30,000 bases of DNA from positions 25,001 through 55,000 of the forward strand of contig NW_026729157.1 of the NCBI RefSeq assembly GCF_030272615.1, in the 5' to 3' direction. Positions 18,846-30,000 of the stretch are shown in pieces; the stretch's first letter is position 1, and every line of letters begins with the position of its first letter. Source of the DNA: Cryptomeria japonica (Eukaryota > Streptophyta > Pinopsida > Cupressales > Cupressaceae). The notes beneath the pieces were generated by a model. That model saw only the letters and a program-made list of their open reading frames with translations, searched no databases and had not been told where the DNA came from. Both the position numbers and the translations under genes were made by a program.

Positions 18846-18964
18846 GGGTGCGATCATACCAGCGTTAGTGCACCGGATCCCATCAGAACTCCGCAGTTAA
18901 GCGCGCTTGGGCCGGAGTAGTACTGGGATGGGTGACCTCCCGGGAAGTCCCGGTGTTGCACCCT
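18846..18964 (+). rRNA. 5S rRNA: 5S ribosomal RNA, copy 2
   Basis: Identical over all 119 nt to the gene at 10922-11040, including the A box (18895-18909), intermediate element (18912-18917), C box (18925-18942) and paired helices. The upstream and downstream flanks are also nearly identical over kilobases, so this copy arose by duplication of the whole 7.9-kb unit and not by insertion of a gene alone. It should be as competent as copy 1. Confidence 0.98.
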
Positions 18965-18969
18965 TTTTT
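18964..18969 (+). terminator. Pol III terminator of 5S copy 2
   Basis: Six T's followed by AGTTTTT, as in copy 1. Confidence 0.9.
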
Positions 18970-19400
18970 AGTTTTTCGCCGGGCGTCGCAATGCTATTTG
19001 AATAAACCTTTTGCCCGTTTGCGTTCTCGTCGGGGCCGGGCCGGGCCGGGGTGCGCTGCCCGCACTACCGCGCGCGCGGGGGCGACACCGAGCGCGCACC
19101 CGAGGCGCCCCGAGCACACAGGCCACGGTGCAACCCGGGCGTTGTGCGCGCACCCCGGTGCGCCCGAGGTGCTGCGCGCGCACCCAGGTGAAATCGGTGT
19201 GCACCTCGGCCAGTGCGCGCTCGGTCGAGTCGCGCACGTTGGCCAAGGTGCACGGTGATGTTTCTTACTCTAAGGTTCCGCACCAGACGCCCGGGACAGG
19301 TGAGCGAAGCTGGGCGGGGCCGGGTGCGCGGCCGGGGCAGGTGCACGCAGCTGGAGAGAGCTTTGGAGCACACTTCGGAGCGCACCAATGATGCGCTCCA

Positions 19401-21184
19401 TTCAAAAGTTTCCTGAAAAGGCAAAAAAAGTTGAGATTATAGAATTTCCCACTTGAGAGATTGTAAAAAAAAAAAATTTAAAATGAAGGAAACGCGGGTG
19501 CCAAGGTGTGCGCAGCCCAGCCAAGGTGTGCGCACCAAGGCGCCCACCCTGGCGAAGGTGCACGCAAGGTGCGCACCCGAGGCAAACCGGACAATTAACC
19601 CAACTTTCGACTTCGCGCGCACCTTGGAGCGCACTTCGGAGCGCTCCTTGGTGCGCACCAATCTTGGGCACCTCGGAGTGCACCATGGCGCCCACCAAGG
19701 TGCGCACCCGGGGCAAACCGAGCTCCGACTTCGTGCGCACCTTGGAGCGCACGAAAGGTGCGCACCATGGCGCCCACCAAGGTGCGCAGCCCAGCCAAGG
19801 CGTGCGCATCAAGGTGCGCACCCTGGCGAAGGTGCGCACCCGGGGCAAACCGAGCTCCGACTTCGTGCGCACCTTGGAGCGCACAAAAGGTGCGCAACCC
19901 AGCCAAGGTGTGCGCACCCCGGTCAAACCGAGCTCCGAATCGTGCGCACCAGAGGTGCACGCCATCGTGCGCACCTTGGAGCACACTTCGGAGCCCTCCT
20001 TGGTGCGCGCCGATGTTGCGCACCTCGGAGCGCACCCGGGGAAAACAATGCAATTAACCCGACTTTCGACTTCGTGGGCACCTCGGAGCGCTCTCGGGTT
20101 CGCACCTCGGAGCACACCGAGGTGCGCACCTTTGATGCGCTGCCTTCACCAATTTCCAGAAAAGGCAAGAAAACATTGAGAAGGTGTGCGCACCGAGGTG
20201 CCCACCCTGGCGAAGGTGCACGCGAGGTGCGCACCCGGGGCAAACCGGGCTCCGACTTCGTGCACGCCGCACCTTGGAGCACACTTCGGAGCGCTCCTTG
20301 GTGCGCACCAGGGCGCGCAACCCAGCCGAGGTGCCCACCCCGGCGAAGGTGCACGCGAGGTGCGCACCCGGGGCAAACCGGGCTCCGACTTCGTGCACGC
20401 CATGGTGCCCACCGCGGCGAAGGTGCACGCGAGGTGCGCACCCGGGGCAAACCGGGCTCCGACTTCGTGCACGCCGCACCTTGGAGCACACTTCGGAGCG
20501 CTCCTTGGTGCGCACCATGGTGCCCACCAGGGCGCGCAACCCCGCCGAAGGTGCACGCGAGGTGCGCACCCGGGGCAAACCGGGCTCCGACTTCGTGCAC
20601 GCCGCACCTTGGAGCACACTTCGGAGCGCTCCTTGGTGCGCACCATGGTGCCCACCAGGGCGCGCAACCCCGCCGAAGGTGCACGCGAGGTGCGCACCCG
20701 GGGCAAACCGGGCTCCGACTTCGTGCACGCCATGGTGCGCACCGCGGCGAAGGTGCGCACCCGGGGCAAACCGGGCTCCGACTTCGTGCACGCCGCACCT
20801 TGGAGCACACTTCGGAGCGCTCCTTGGTGCGCACCAGGGCGCGCAACCCAGCCGAGGTGCCCACCCCGGCGAAGGTGCACGCGAGGTGCGTACCCGGGGC
20901 AAACCGGGCTCCGACTTCGTGCACGCCGCACCTTGGAGCACACTTCGGAGCGCTCCTTGGTGCGCACCATGGTGCCCACCAGGCCGCGCAACCCAGCCAA
21001 GGTGTGCGCACCAAGGTGCACGCGAGGTGCGCACCCGGGGCAAACCGGGGTCCGACTTCGTGCACGCCGCACCTTGGAGCACACATCGGGGCGCTCCCGG
21101 GTTCGCACCGGCGTTGCGCACCGTGGTGGGCACCTCGGAGCACACCAAGGTGGGCAGCGAGGTGCGCACCTTTGATGCGATGCC
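19401..21184. repeat. GTGCGCACC repeat field (unit 2)
   Basis: Near-identical to 11477-13260. Diverged AT-rich blocks start at 19401 and 20145. Confidence 0.88.
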
Positions 21185-24100
21185 TTCACTAATTTCCATA
21201 AAAGGCAAAAAAAAAACGAGATTTTAAAATTTCCGTTTTGAAAGATAGTGAGAAAAAGGGAATGCTGGTGCCATCTTGAGCCCGCCCTGGTGCGCAGCCC
21301 AGCCAAGGTGTGCGCACCAAGGTGCCCACCCTGGCGAAGGTGCGCGCCCGGGCAATTAACCCAACTTCCAACTTCGCGCGCGCCAGGGTGGGAGCGCACC
21401 CAACAACCGGGCCTGGGAAGAGCCAATGCGAGAAACCCCACCAAACGCTCTGACAAAAAAAGAGGGGGCGCTCCAGTAACCCCGCTTCGGAGCGCACCCT
21501 GGGCAAACCCAGCCAAGGTGCCCACCCCGGCCAAGGTGCAGGCGAGGTGCGCACCCGGGGCAAACCGGGCTCCGACAACGTGCACGCCGCACCTTGGAGC
21601 ACACTTCGTAGCGCTCCCGGGTGCGCACCTCAGAGCACACCAAGGTGGGCAGCGAGGTGCGCACCTTTGATGCGCTGCCTTCACTAATTTCCAGAAAAGG
21701 CAAAAAAAAAAGGAGATTTTAAAATTTCCGTTTTGAAAGATAGTGAAAAAAACGGAACGCGCGTGCCATCTTGAGCCCGCCCTGGTGCGCAGCCCAGGTA
21801 AGGTGCCCACCCTGGCAAAGGTGCGCACCCGGGCAATTAACCCTACTTCCGACTTCGTGCGCGCCAGGGTGGCAACCGGGCCTCGGAAGAGCCAATGCGA
21901 GAAACCCCACCAAACGCTCCGACAAAAAAAAAAAAGAGGCGGCGCTCCAATAACCCCGCTTCGGAGCGCAGCCGGGGCAAACCCAGCCAAGGTGCCCACC
22001 CCGACGAAGGTGCACGCGAGGTGCGCACCCGGGGCAAACCGGGCTCCGACAACGTGCACGCAGCACCTTGGAGCACACTTCGAAGCACTCCCGGGTGCCC
22101 ACCCGTCGTTGCGCACCGTGGTGGGCAGCGAGGTGCGCACCTTTGATGCGCTGCCTTCACTAATTTCCAGAAAAAGGCAAAAAAAAATGAGATTTTAAAA
22201 TTTCCGTTTTGAAAGATAGTGAAAAAAAAGGAACGCGGGTGCCATCTTGAGCCCGCCCTGGTGCGCAGCCCAGGCAAGGCATGCGCACCAAGGTGCCCAC
22301 CCGAGGTGCACACCCGGGGCAAACCGGGCTCCGACTTCGTGCAGGCCGCACCTTGGAGCACACTTCGGAGCGCTCCTTGGTGCGCACCATGGTGCCCACC
22401 AGGGCGCGCAACCCAGCCAAGGTCTGCACACTAAGGTGCCCACCCCGGCGAAGGTGCACGCGAGGTGCGCACCCGGGGCAAACCGGGCTCCGACTTCGTG
22501 CACGCCATGGTGCCCACCGCGGCGAAGGTGCACGCGAGGTGCGCACCCGGGGCAAACCGGGCTCCGACTTCGTGCACGCCGCACCTTGGAGCACACTTCG
22601 GAGCGCTCCTTGGTGCGCACCATGGTGCCCACCAGGGCGCGCAACCCAGCCAAGGTGTGCGCACCAAGGTGCACGCGAGGTGCGCACCCGGGGCAAACCG
22701 GGGTCCGACTTCGTGCACGCCGCACCTTGGAGCACACATCGGAGCGCTCCCAGGTTCGCACCAGCGTTGCGCACCTTTGATGCGCTGCCTTCACTAATTT
22801 CCAGAAAAGGCAAAAAAAAACGATATTTTAAAATTTCCGTTCTGAAAGATAGTGAAAAAAACGGAACGCGGGTGCCATCTTGAGCCCTTCCTGGTGCGCA
22901 GCCCAGGCAAGTTGTGCGCACCAAGGTGCCCACCCTGGCGGAGGTGCGCGCCCGGGGCAAACCGGGCTCCGACTTCGTGCACTGCATGGTGCCCACCAAG
23001 GCGCGCAACCCAGCCAAGGTGCCCACCGCAGCGAAGGTGCACGCGAGGTGCACACCCGGGGCAAACCGGGCTCCGACTTCGTGCACGCCGCACCTTGGAG
23101 CACACTTCAGAGCGCTCCTTGGTGCGCACCAGGGCGCGCAACCCAGCCGAGGTGCCCACCCCGGCGAAGGTGCACGCGAGGTGCGCACCCGGGGCAAACC
23201 GGGCTCCGACTTCGTGCACGCCATGGTGCCCACCGCGGCGAAGGTGCGCACCCGGGGCAAACCGGGCTCCGACTTCGTGCACGCCGCACCTTGGAGCACA
23301 CTTCGGAGCGCTCCTTGGTGCGCACCATGGTGCCCACCAGGCCGCGCAACCCAGCCAAGGTGTGCGCACCAAGGTGCACGCGAGGTGCGCACCCGGGGCA
23401 AACCGGGGTCCGACTTCGTGCACGCCGCACCTTGGAGCACACATCGGGGCGCTCCCGGGTTCGCACCGGCGTTGCGCACCATGGTGGGCACCTCGGAGCA
23501 CACCAAGGTGGGCAGCGAGGTGCGCACCTTTGATGCGATGCCTTCACTAATTTCCATAAAAGGCAAAAAAAAAACGAGATTTTAAAATTTCCGTTTTGAA
23601 AGATAGTGAGAAAAAGGGAATGCTGGTGCCATCTTGAGCCCGCCCTGGTGCGCAGCCCAGCCAAGGTTTGCGCACCAAGGTGCCCACCCTGGCGAAGGTG
23701 CGCGCCCGGGCAATTAACCCAACTTCCAACTTCGCGCGCGCCAGGGTGGGAGCGCACCCAACAACCGGGCCTGGGAAGAGCCAATGCGAGAAACCCCACC
23801 AAACTCTCTGACAAAAAAAGAGGGGGCGCTCCAGTAACCCCGCTTCGGAGCGCACCCTGGGCAAACCCAGCCAAGGTGTGCCCACCCCGGCCAAGGTGCA
23901 GGCGAGGTGCGCACCCGGGGCAAACCGGGCTCCGACAACGTGCACGCCGCACCTTGGAGCACACTTCGTAGCGCTCCCGGGTGCGCACCTCAGAGCACAC
24001 CAAGGTGGGCAGCGAGGTGCGCACCTTTGATGCGCTGCCTTCACTAATTTCCAGAAAAGGCAAAAAAAAAAGGAGATTTTAAAATTTCCGTTTTGAAAGA

Positions 24101-25550
24101 TAGTGAAAAAAACGGAACGCGCGTGCCATCTTGAGCCCGCCCTGGTGCGCAGCCCAGGTAAGGTGCCACCCTGGCAAAGGTGCGCACCCGGGCAATTAAC
24201 CCTACTTCCGACTTCGTGCGCGCCAGGGTGGCAACCGGGCCTCGGAAGAGCCAATGCGAGAAACCCCACCAAACGCTCCGACAAAAAAAGAGGCGGCGCT
24301 CCAATAACCCCGCTTCGGAGCGCAGCCGGGGCAAACCAAGCCAAGGTGCCCACCCCGACGAAGGTGCACGCGAGGTGCGCACCCGGGGCAAACCGGGCTC
24401 CGACAACGTGCACGCTAGCACCTTGGAGCACACTTCGAAGCACTCCCGGGTGCCCACCGGCGTTGCGCACCGTGGTGGGCAGCGAGGTGCGCACCTTTGA
24501 TGCGCTGCCTTCACTAATTTCCAGAAAAAGGCAAAAAAACACTAATTTCCAGAAAAAGGCAAAAAAAAATGAGATTTTAAAATTTCCGTTTTGAAAGATA
24601 GTGAAAAAAAAGGAACGCGGGTGCCATCTTGAGCCCGCCCTGGTGCGCAGCCCAGGCAAGGCATGCGCACCAAGGTGCCCACCCGAGGTGCACACCCGGG
24701 GCAAACCGGGCTCCGACTTCGTGCAGGCCGCACCTTGGAGCACACTTCGGAGCGCTCCTTGGTGCGCACCATGGTGCCCACCAGGGCGCACCCGAGGCAA
24801 ACCGGGCTCCGACTTCGTGCACGCCGCACCTTGGAGCACACATCGGAGCGCTCCCAGGTTCGCACCAGCGTTGCGCACCTTTGATGCGCTGCCTTCACTA
24901 ATTTCCAGAAAAGGCAAAAAAAAACGATATTTTAAAATTTCCGTTCTGAAAGATAGTGAAAAAAACGGAACGCGGGTGCCATCTTGAGCCCTTCCTGATG
25001 CGCAGCCCAGGCAAGTTGTGCGCACCAAGGTGCCCACCCTGGCGGAGGTGCGCGCCCGGGGCAAACCGGGCTCCGACTTCGTGCACTGCATGGTGCCCAC
25101 CAAGGCGCGCAACCCAGCCAAGGTGCCCACCGCAGCGAAGGTGCACGCGAGGTGCGCACCCGAGGTGCACACCCGGGGCAAACCGGGCTCCGACTTCGTG
25201 CACGCCGCACCTTGGAGCACACTTCAGAGCGCTCCTTGGTACGCACCAGGGCGCGCAACCCAGCCAAGGTGCTCACCCCGGCGAAGGTGCACGCGAGGTG
25301 CGCACCCGGGGCAAACCGGGCTCGGACTTCGTGCACGCCGCACCTTGGAGCACACATCGGAGCGCTCCCGGGTTCGCACCAGCATTGCGCACCTTTGATG
25401 CGCTGCCTTCACTAATTTCCAGAAAAGGCAAAAAAAAGAAAAAAATGAGATTTTAAAATTTCCGTTTTGAAAGATAGTGAAAAAAACGGAACGCGGGTGC
25501 CATCTTGAGCCCGCCCTGGTGTGCAGCCCAGGCAAGTTGTGCGCACCAAG
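21185..25550. repeat. AT-block-punctuated repeat field (unit 2)
   Basis: Corresponds to 13261-17590. AT-rich blocks start at 21185, 21680, 22156, 22790, 23543, 24040, 24510, 24894 and 25408. The internal duplication point corresponds to 23543. The block at 24510 carries a 28-bp tandem duplication (24512-24539 and 24540-24567), and the A run near 21924 is five bases longer than in unit 1. Confidence 0.88.
24512..24567. repeat. 28-bp tandem duplication inside an AT-rich block
   Basis: CACTAATTTCCAGAAAAAGG plus the following CAAAAAAA occurs twice in direct succession, only in unit 2. The matching block in unit 1 (16578) has a single copy. Confidence 0.9.
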
Positions 25551-26777
25551 GCACCCACCCTGGCCAAGGTGGGTCACGGGGTGGGTCCTAGGGTGGGTAA
25601 CGGGGTGGGTACTAAGGTGCGTGCCAAGGTGGGTCATAGGGTGGGTGCCAAGGTGGGCACCAGGGTGGGTGTGCACCAACCCTAGCCAGGGTAGGTCACG
25701 GGGTGGTTGTCGGGGTGGGCGTCAAGGAGCCAAGGTGGGTGGCAAGTAGCCAAGTTGCGTGCCAAGGTGGGTGTCGGGGTGGGTGCCAAGGATCCAAGGT
25801 GGGTGCCAAGGAACCAAGGTGGGTGTCTGGGTGGGTGCCGAGGTGGGAGCCAGGGTGGGTCCCAAGGTGAGTGCAAAGGTGGGTGCCAGGGTCAAGGTGA
25901 GTGCCAATGTGGGTTCCAAGGTGCCAGGGTCAGGGTGAGTGCCAATGTGGGTTCAAAGGTGCTAAGTTGGGTGCGAGGTTGGGTGCGAGGGTGGGTGGGT
26001 GCCAAGGTGTGCTAGGTGGAAGCCCGGGTGGGTCGGCATCCCATGGGTGTCGAGTTGGGTGCCTGATGGGTGCTTCTTGTCAAGTTTTAGTCGTCGGGAC
26101 TCATTTCGAGCCTTAGAGGTCGTTTCTTGTCCGGTTGCCCTGTCTTCGACCTGGGAACCCAATTTTGGTCCTCGGGTCCCATTTTTTTTTGTCTCGCATC
26201 CCACTTTTGGCCTGTGGCCTTTTCGGGGTCGATTCTCGTTTTGGGCATCAGAGCATGTTTCTTCTCCTAAAACCCAATATTTGTTTATTAAGTCTCGGAA
26301 CACATTTTTGTTCTCGTGGACCCATCATGGGTCTTGGAACGCATTTGTGGTCCTTGGGTCCCATTTTGCATCCCGAAACTTGTGTTTTGGTGCTTGATCC
26401 CTATTTTGGGTGCCCACCTTGCACCAAGTGCGCACCCGGGGCAAACCGAGCGCCTTGGTGCACCGGGGCAAGATCGAGCGTGCACCCGAGGCGCCCCGAA
26501 CATGCACCAAGGTGCACTCGGCCCACATGTGAGCGCAGGTCGTTGCGCCCGAGGTGGTGTGTGGGCACCGCGTTGCAGACGGGACACTGCACGCACACGA
26601 CGCCCCCTACAGGTGCACGCACGTAGGCCGGGCCGGGTGCACACCCGACGCCCTAGCAAGGTGCGCGCACCCGGGCAGGGCTCACACTTGGCGAACGGGG
26701 CGCACTTCGCGAGGGAGGGTGTGCACCTCGACGGGGGTGGGTGGCCGGGGTGGATTCGCACGTGGGTCGCGGTTTGC

Positions 26778-26805
26778 TAAGTACACACTGCGACAAGCTC
26801 ATAAC
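26778..26805 (+). promoter_or_regulatory. 5S upstream element (copy 3)
   Basis: Identical to copies 1 and 2. Confidence 0.5.
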
Positions 26806-26924
26806 GGGTGCGATCATACCAGCGTTAGTGCACCGGATCCCATCAGAACTCCGCAGTTAAGCGCGCTTGGGCCGAAGTAGTACTGGGATGGGTGACCTCC
26901 CGGGAAGTCCCGGTGTTGCACCCT
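26806..26924 (+). rRNA. 5S rRNA: 5S ribosomal RNA, copy 3, with G70A change
   Basis: Differs from the other two genes at one site: position 70 (26875) is A instead of G. Position 70 closes helix V by pairing with C105, so the change makes an A-C mismatch. It also falls inside the intermediate element (67-72) of the internal promoter. The rest is intact: A box 26855-26869, C box 26885-26902, helix I, terminator. The base on the opposite strand is a C in a CCG context, so deamination of a methylated cytosine would explain the change. The copy may be a mildly defective variant or an early pseudogene; a sequencing error is also possible. Confidence 0.95.
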
Positions 26925-26929
26925 TTTTT
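26924..26929 (+). terminator. Pol III terminator of 5S copy 3
   Basis: Six T's followed by AGTTTTT, unchanged from the other copies. Confidence 0.9.
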
Positions 26930-27361
26930 AGTTTTTCGCCGGGCATCGCAATGCTATTTGAATAAACCTTTTGCCCGTTTGCGTTCTCGTCGGGGCCGGG
27001 CCGGGCCGGGGTGCGCTGCCCGCACTACCGCGCGCGCGGGGGGCGACACCGAGCGCGCACCCGAGGCGCCCCGAGCACACAGGCCACGGTGCAACCCGGG
27101 CGTTGTGCGCGCACCCCGGTGCGCCCGAGGTGCTGCGCGCGCACCCAGGTGAAATCGGTGTGCACCTCGGCCAGTGCGCGCTCGGTCGAGTCGCGCACGT
27201 TGGCCAAGGTGCACGGTGATGTTTCTTACTCTAAGGTTCCGCACCAGACGCCCGGGACAGGTGAGCGAAGCTGGGCGGGGCCGGGTGCGCGGCCGGGGCA
27301 GGTGCACGCAGCTGGAGAGAGCTTTGGAGCACACTTCGGAGCGCACCAATGATGCGCTCCA

Positions 27362-29145
27362 TTCAAAAGTTTCCTGAAAAGGCAAAAAAAGTTGAGATTA
27401 TAGAATTTCCCACTTGAGAGATTGTAAAAAAAAAAAATTTAAAATGAAGGAAACGCGGGTGCCAAGGTGTGCGCAGCCCAGCCAAGGTGTGCGCACCAAG
27501 GCGCCCACCCTGGCGAAGGTGCACGCAAGGTGCGCACCCGAGGCAAACCGGACAATTAACCCAACTTTCGACTTCGCGCGCACCTTGGAGCGCACTTCGG
27601 AGCGCTCCTTGGTGCGCACCAATCTTGGGCACCTCGGAGTGCACCATGGCGCCCACCAAGGTGCGCACCCGGGGCAAACCGAGCTCCGACTTCGTGCGCA
27701 CCTTGGAGCGCACGAAAGGTGCGCACCATGGCGCCCACCAAGGTGCGCAGCCCAGCCAAGGCGTGCGCATCAAGGTGCGCACCCTGGCGAAGGTGCGCAC
27801 CCGGGGCAAACCGAGCTCCGACTTCGTGCGCACCTTGGAGCGCACAAAAGGTGCGCAACCCAGCCAAGGTGTGCGCACCCCGGTCAAACCGAGCTCCGAA
27901 TCGTGCGCACCAGAGGTGCACGCCATCGTGCGCACCTTGGAGCACACTTCGGAGCCCTCCTTGGTGCGCGCCGATGTTGCGCACCTCGGAGCGCACCCGG
28001 GGAAAACAATGCAATTAACCCGACTTTCGACTTCGTGGGCACCTCGGAGCGCTCTCGGGTTCGCACCTCGGAGCACACCGAGGTGCGCACCTTTGATGCG
28101 CTGCCTTCACCAATTTCCAGAAAAGGCAAGAAAACATTGAGAAGGTGTGCGCACCGAGGTGCCCACCCTGGCGAAGGTGCACGCGAGGTGCGCACCCGGG
28201 GCAAACCGGGCTCCGACTTCGTGCACGCCGCACCTTGGAGCACACTTCGGAGCGCTCCTTGGTGCGCACCAGGGCGCGCAACCCAGCCGAGGTGCCCACC
28301 CCGGCGAAGGTGCACGCGAGGTGCGCACCCGGGGCAAACCGGGCTCCGACTTCGTGCACGCCATGGTGCCCACCGCGGCGAAGGTGCACGCGAGGTGCGC
28401 ACCCGGGGCAAACCGGGCTCCGACTTCGTGCACGCCGCACCTTGGAGCACACTTCGGAGCGCTCCTTGGTGCGCACCATGGTGCCCACCAGGGCGCGCAA
28501 CCCCGCCGAAGGTGCACGCGAGGTGCGCACCCGGGGCAAACCGGGCTCCGACTTCGTGCACGCCGCACCTTGGAGCACACTTCGGAGCGCTCCTTGGTGC
28601 GCACCATGGTGCCCACCAGGGCGCGCAACCCCGCCGAAGGTGCACGCGAGGTGCGCACCCGGGGCAAACCGGGCTCCGACTTCGTGCACGCCATGGTGCG
28701 CACCGCGGCGAAGGTGCGCACCCGGGGCAAACCGGGCTCCGACTTCGTGCACGCCGCACCTTGGAGCACACTTCGGAGCGCTCCTTGGTGCGCACCAGGG
28801 CGCGCAACCCAGCCGAGGTGCCCACCCCGGCGAAGGTGCACGCGAGGTGCGTACCCGGGGCAAACCGGGCTCCGACTTCGTGCACGCCGCACCTTGGAGC
28901 ACACTTCGGAGCGCTCCTTGGTGCGCACCATGGTGCCCACCAGGCCGCGCAACCCAGCCAAGGTGTGCGCACCAAGGTGCACGCGAGGTGCGCACCCGGG
29001 GCAAACCGGGGTCCGACTTCGTGCACGCCGCACCTTGGAGCACACATCGGGGCGCTCCCGGGTTCGCACCGGCGTTGCGCACCGTGGTGGGCACCTCGGA
29101 GCACACCAAGGTGGGCAGCGAGGTGCGCACCTTTGATGCGATGCC
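27362..29145. repeat. GTGCGCACC repeat field (unit 3)
   Basis: Near-identical to 19401-21184. Diverged AT-rich blocks start at 27362 and 28106. Confidence 0.88.
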
Positions 29146-30000
29146 TTCACTAATTTCCATAAAAGGCAAAAAAAAAACGAGATTTTAAAATTTCCGTTTT
29201 GAAAGATAGTGAGAAAAAGGGAATGCTGGTGCCATCTTGAGCCCGCCCTGGTGCGCAGCCCAGCCAAGGTGTGCGCACCAAGGTGCCCACCCTGGCGAAG
29301 GTGCGCGCCCGGGCAATTAACCCAACTTCCAACTTCGCGCGCGCCAGGGTGGGAGCGCACCCAACAACCGGGCCTGGGAAGAGCCAATGCGAGAAACCCC
29401 ACCAAACGCTCTGACAAAAAAAGAGGGGGCGCTCCAGTAACCCCGCTTCGGAGCGCACCCTGGGCAAACCCAGCCAAGGTGCCCACCCCGGCCAAGGTGC
29501 AGGCGAGGTGCGCACCCGGGGCAAACCGGGCTCCGACAACGTGCACGCCGCACCTTGGAGCACACTTCGTAGCGCTCCCGGGTGCGCACCTCAGAGCACA
29601 CCAAGGTGGGCAGCGAGGTGCGCACCTTTGATGCGCTGCCTTCACTAATTTCCAGAAAAGGCAAAAAAAAAAGGAGATTTTAAAATTTCCGTTTTGAAAG
29701 ATAGTGAAAAAAACGGAACGCGCGTGCCATCTTGAGCCCGCCCTGGTGCGCAGCCCAGGTAAGGTGCCCACCCTGGCAAAGGTGCGCACCCGGGCAATTA
29801 ACCCTACTTCCGACTTCGTGCGCGCCAGGGTGGCAACCGGGCCTCGGAAGAGCCAATGCGAGAAACCCCACCAAACGCTCCGACAAAAAAAGAGGCGGCG
29901 CTCCAATAACCCCGCTTCGGAGCGCAGCCGGGGCAAACCCAGCCAAGGTGCCCACCCCGACGAAGGTGCACGCGAGGTGCGCACCCGGGGCAAACCGGGC
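29146..30000. repeat. AT-block-punctuated repeat field (unit 3, cut by the window edge)
   Basis: Two AT-rich blocks start at 29146 and 29641. The sequence then continues as in units 1 and 2 to the end of the window. Confidence 0.88.

Larger units (their letters stand above)
17591..25550. repeat. Higher-order 5S-containing unit 2 (7960 bp)
   Basis: Same content as unit 1. The 36-bp excess comes from a longer A run (about 21924-21935), two bases near 23879, one near 24416, a 28-bp tandem duplication at 24512-24567 and single-base changes. The left junction joins the end of an AT-block segment (GTGCGCACCAAG) to GCACCCACCCTGG. Confidence 0.92.
25551..30000. repeat. Higher-order 5S-containing unit 3 (partial)
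   Basis: Follows unit 2 at an offset of 7960 and runs off the right edge. Differences near the 5S gene are C to A at 26609, G to A at 26875 (inside the gene), G to A at 26945, and one extra G near 27041. Confidence 0.92.

Noticed and set aside
9667-30000. Transposon or retroelement carrying the 5S gene (for example a Cassandra-like element)
   Set aside because: No terminal repeats bounded by target duplications, primer-binding site or polypurine tract were seen at the 7.9-kb junctions; the units are simple head-to-tail tandems.
9667-30000. Pure assembly artefact producing repeated 5S units
   Set aside because: Units differ in length (7924 versus 7960 bp) and by specific substitutions and indels, so they are not plain copies of one read; exact copy number still needs long reads.

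Overview
The window holds no recognisable protein gene. It looks like the interior of a very large plant ribosomal DNA intergenic spacer (IGS), made almost entirely of nested tandem repeats. Two kinds of signal identify it. First, there are three copies of a plant 5S rRNA gene on the + strand (10922-11040, 18846-18964, 26806-26924). Second, there are thirteen copies of the plant RNA polymerase I promoter core (TATATAGGGG) between 4010 and 8230, all on the - strand. The 5S sequence has the GC-rich ends and the AGCGTTA signature that I associate from memory with gymnosperms, so a gymnosperm is the most likely source. I cannot name the species.

Layout from left to right: (1) 1-3657, about 19 copies of a 188-bp repeat, open at the left edge. 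(2) 3658-5040, diverged 441-490-bp repeats carrying three Pol I promoter copies, each with a hairpin just downstream of the start. (3) 5041-8240, ten more promoter copies on 311-bp and then 157-bp units, with a 52-bp-period array (6538-7228) wedged between the two sets. (4) 8241-9666, short GTGCACC repeats, then a G-rich GGTGGGTGCC minisatellite. (5) 9667-30000, a higher-order tandem array with units of 7924 bp (9667-17590), 7960 bp (17591-25550) and a partial third (25551-30000). Each unit contains the end of the G-rich minisatellite, a T-rich block, one 5S gene, a GC-rich 3' flank, and several kb of GTGCGCACC-type repeats punctuated by AT-rich blocks.

Reading: the 35S rRNA precursor would be transcribed leftward, on the - strand. 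Its 18S gene should lie beyond position 1 and its 26S gene beyond position 30000. The 188-bp array would then lie in the 5' external transcribed spacer (5' ETS), the leftmost promoter (4010-4037) would be the best candidate gene promoter, and the other twelve would be spacer promoters. The 5S genes run the opposite way. This is a linked (L-type) 5S/35S arrangement with opposite polarity, in which the 5S gene has been amplified inside the spacer as a multi-kb unit. The 18S, 5.8S and 26S genes are not in the window, so linkage to them is inferred from the promoters. The abundant long open frames on both strands come from stop-poor GC-rich repeats and are not genes.
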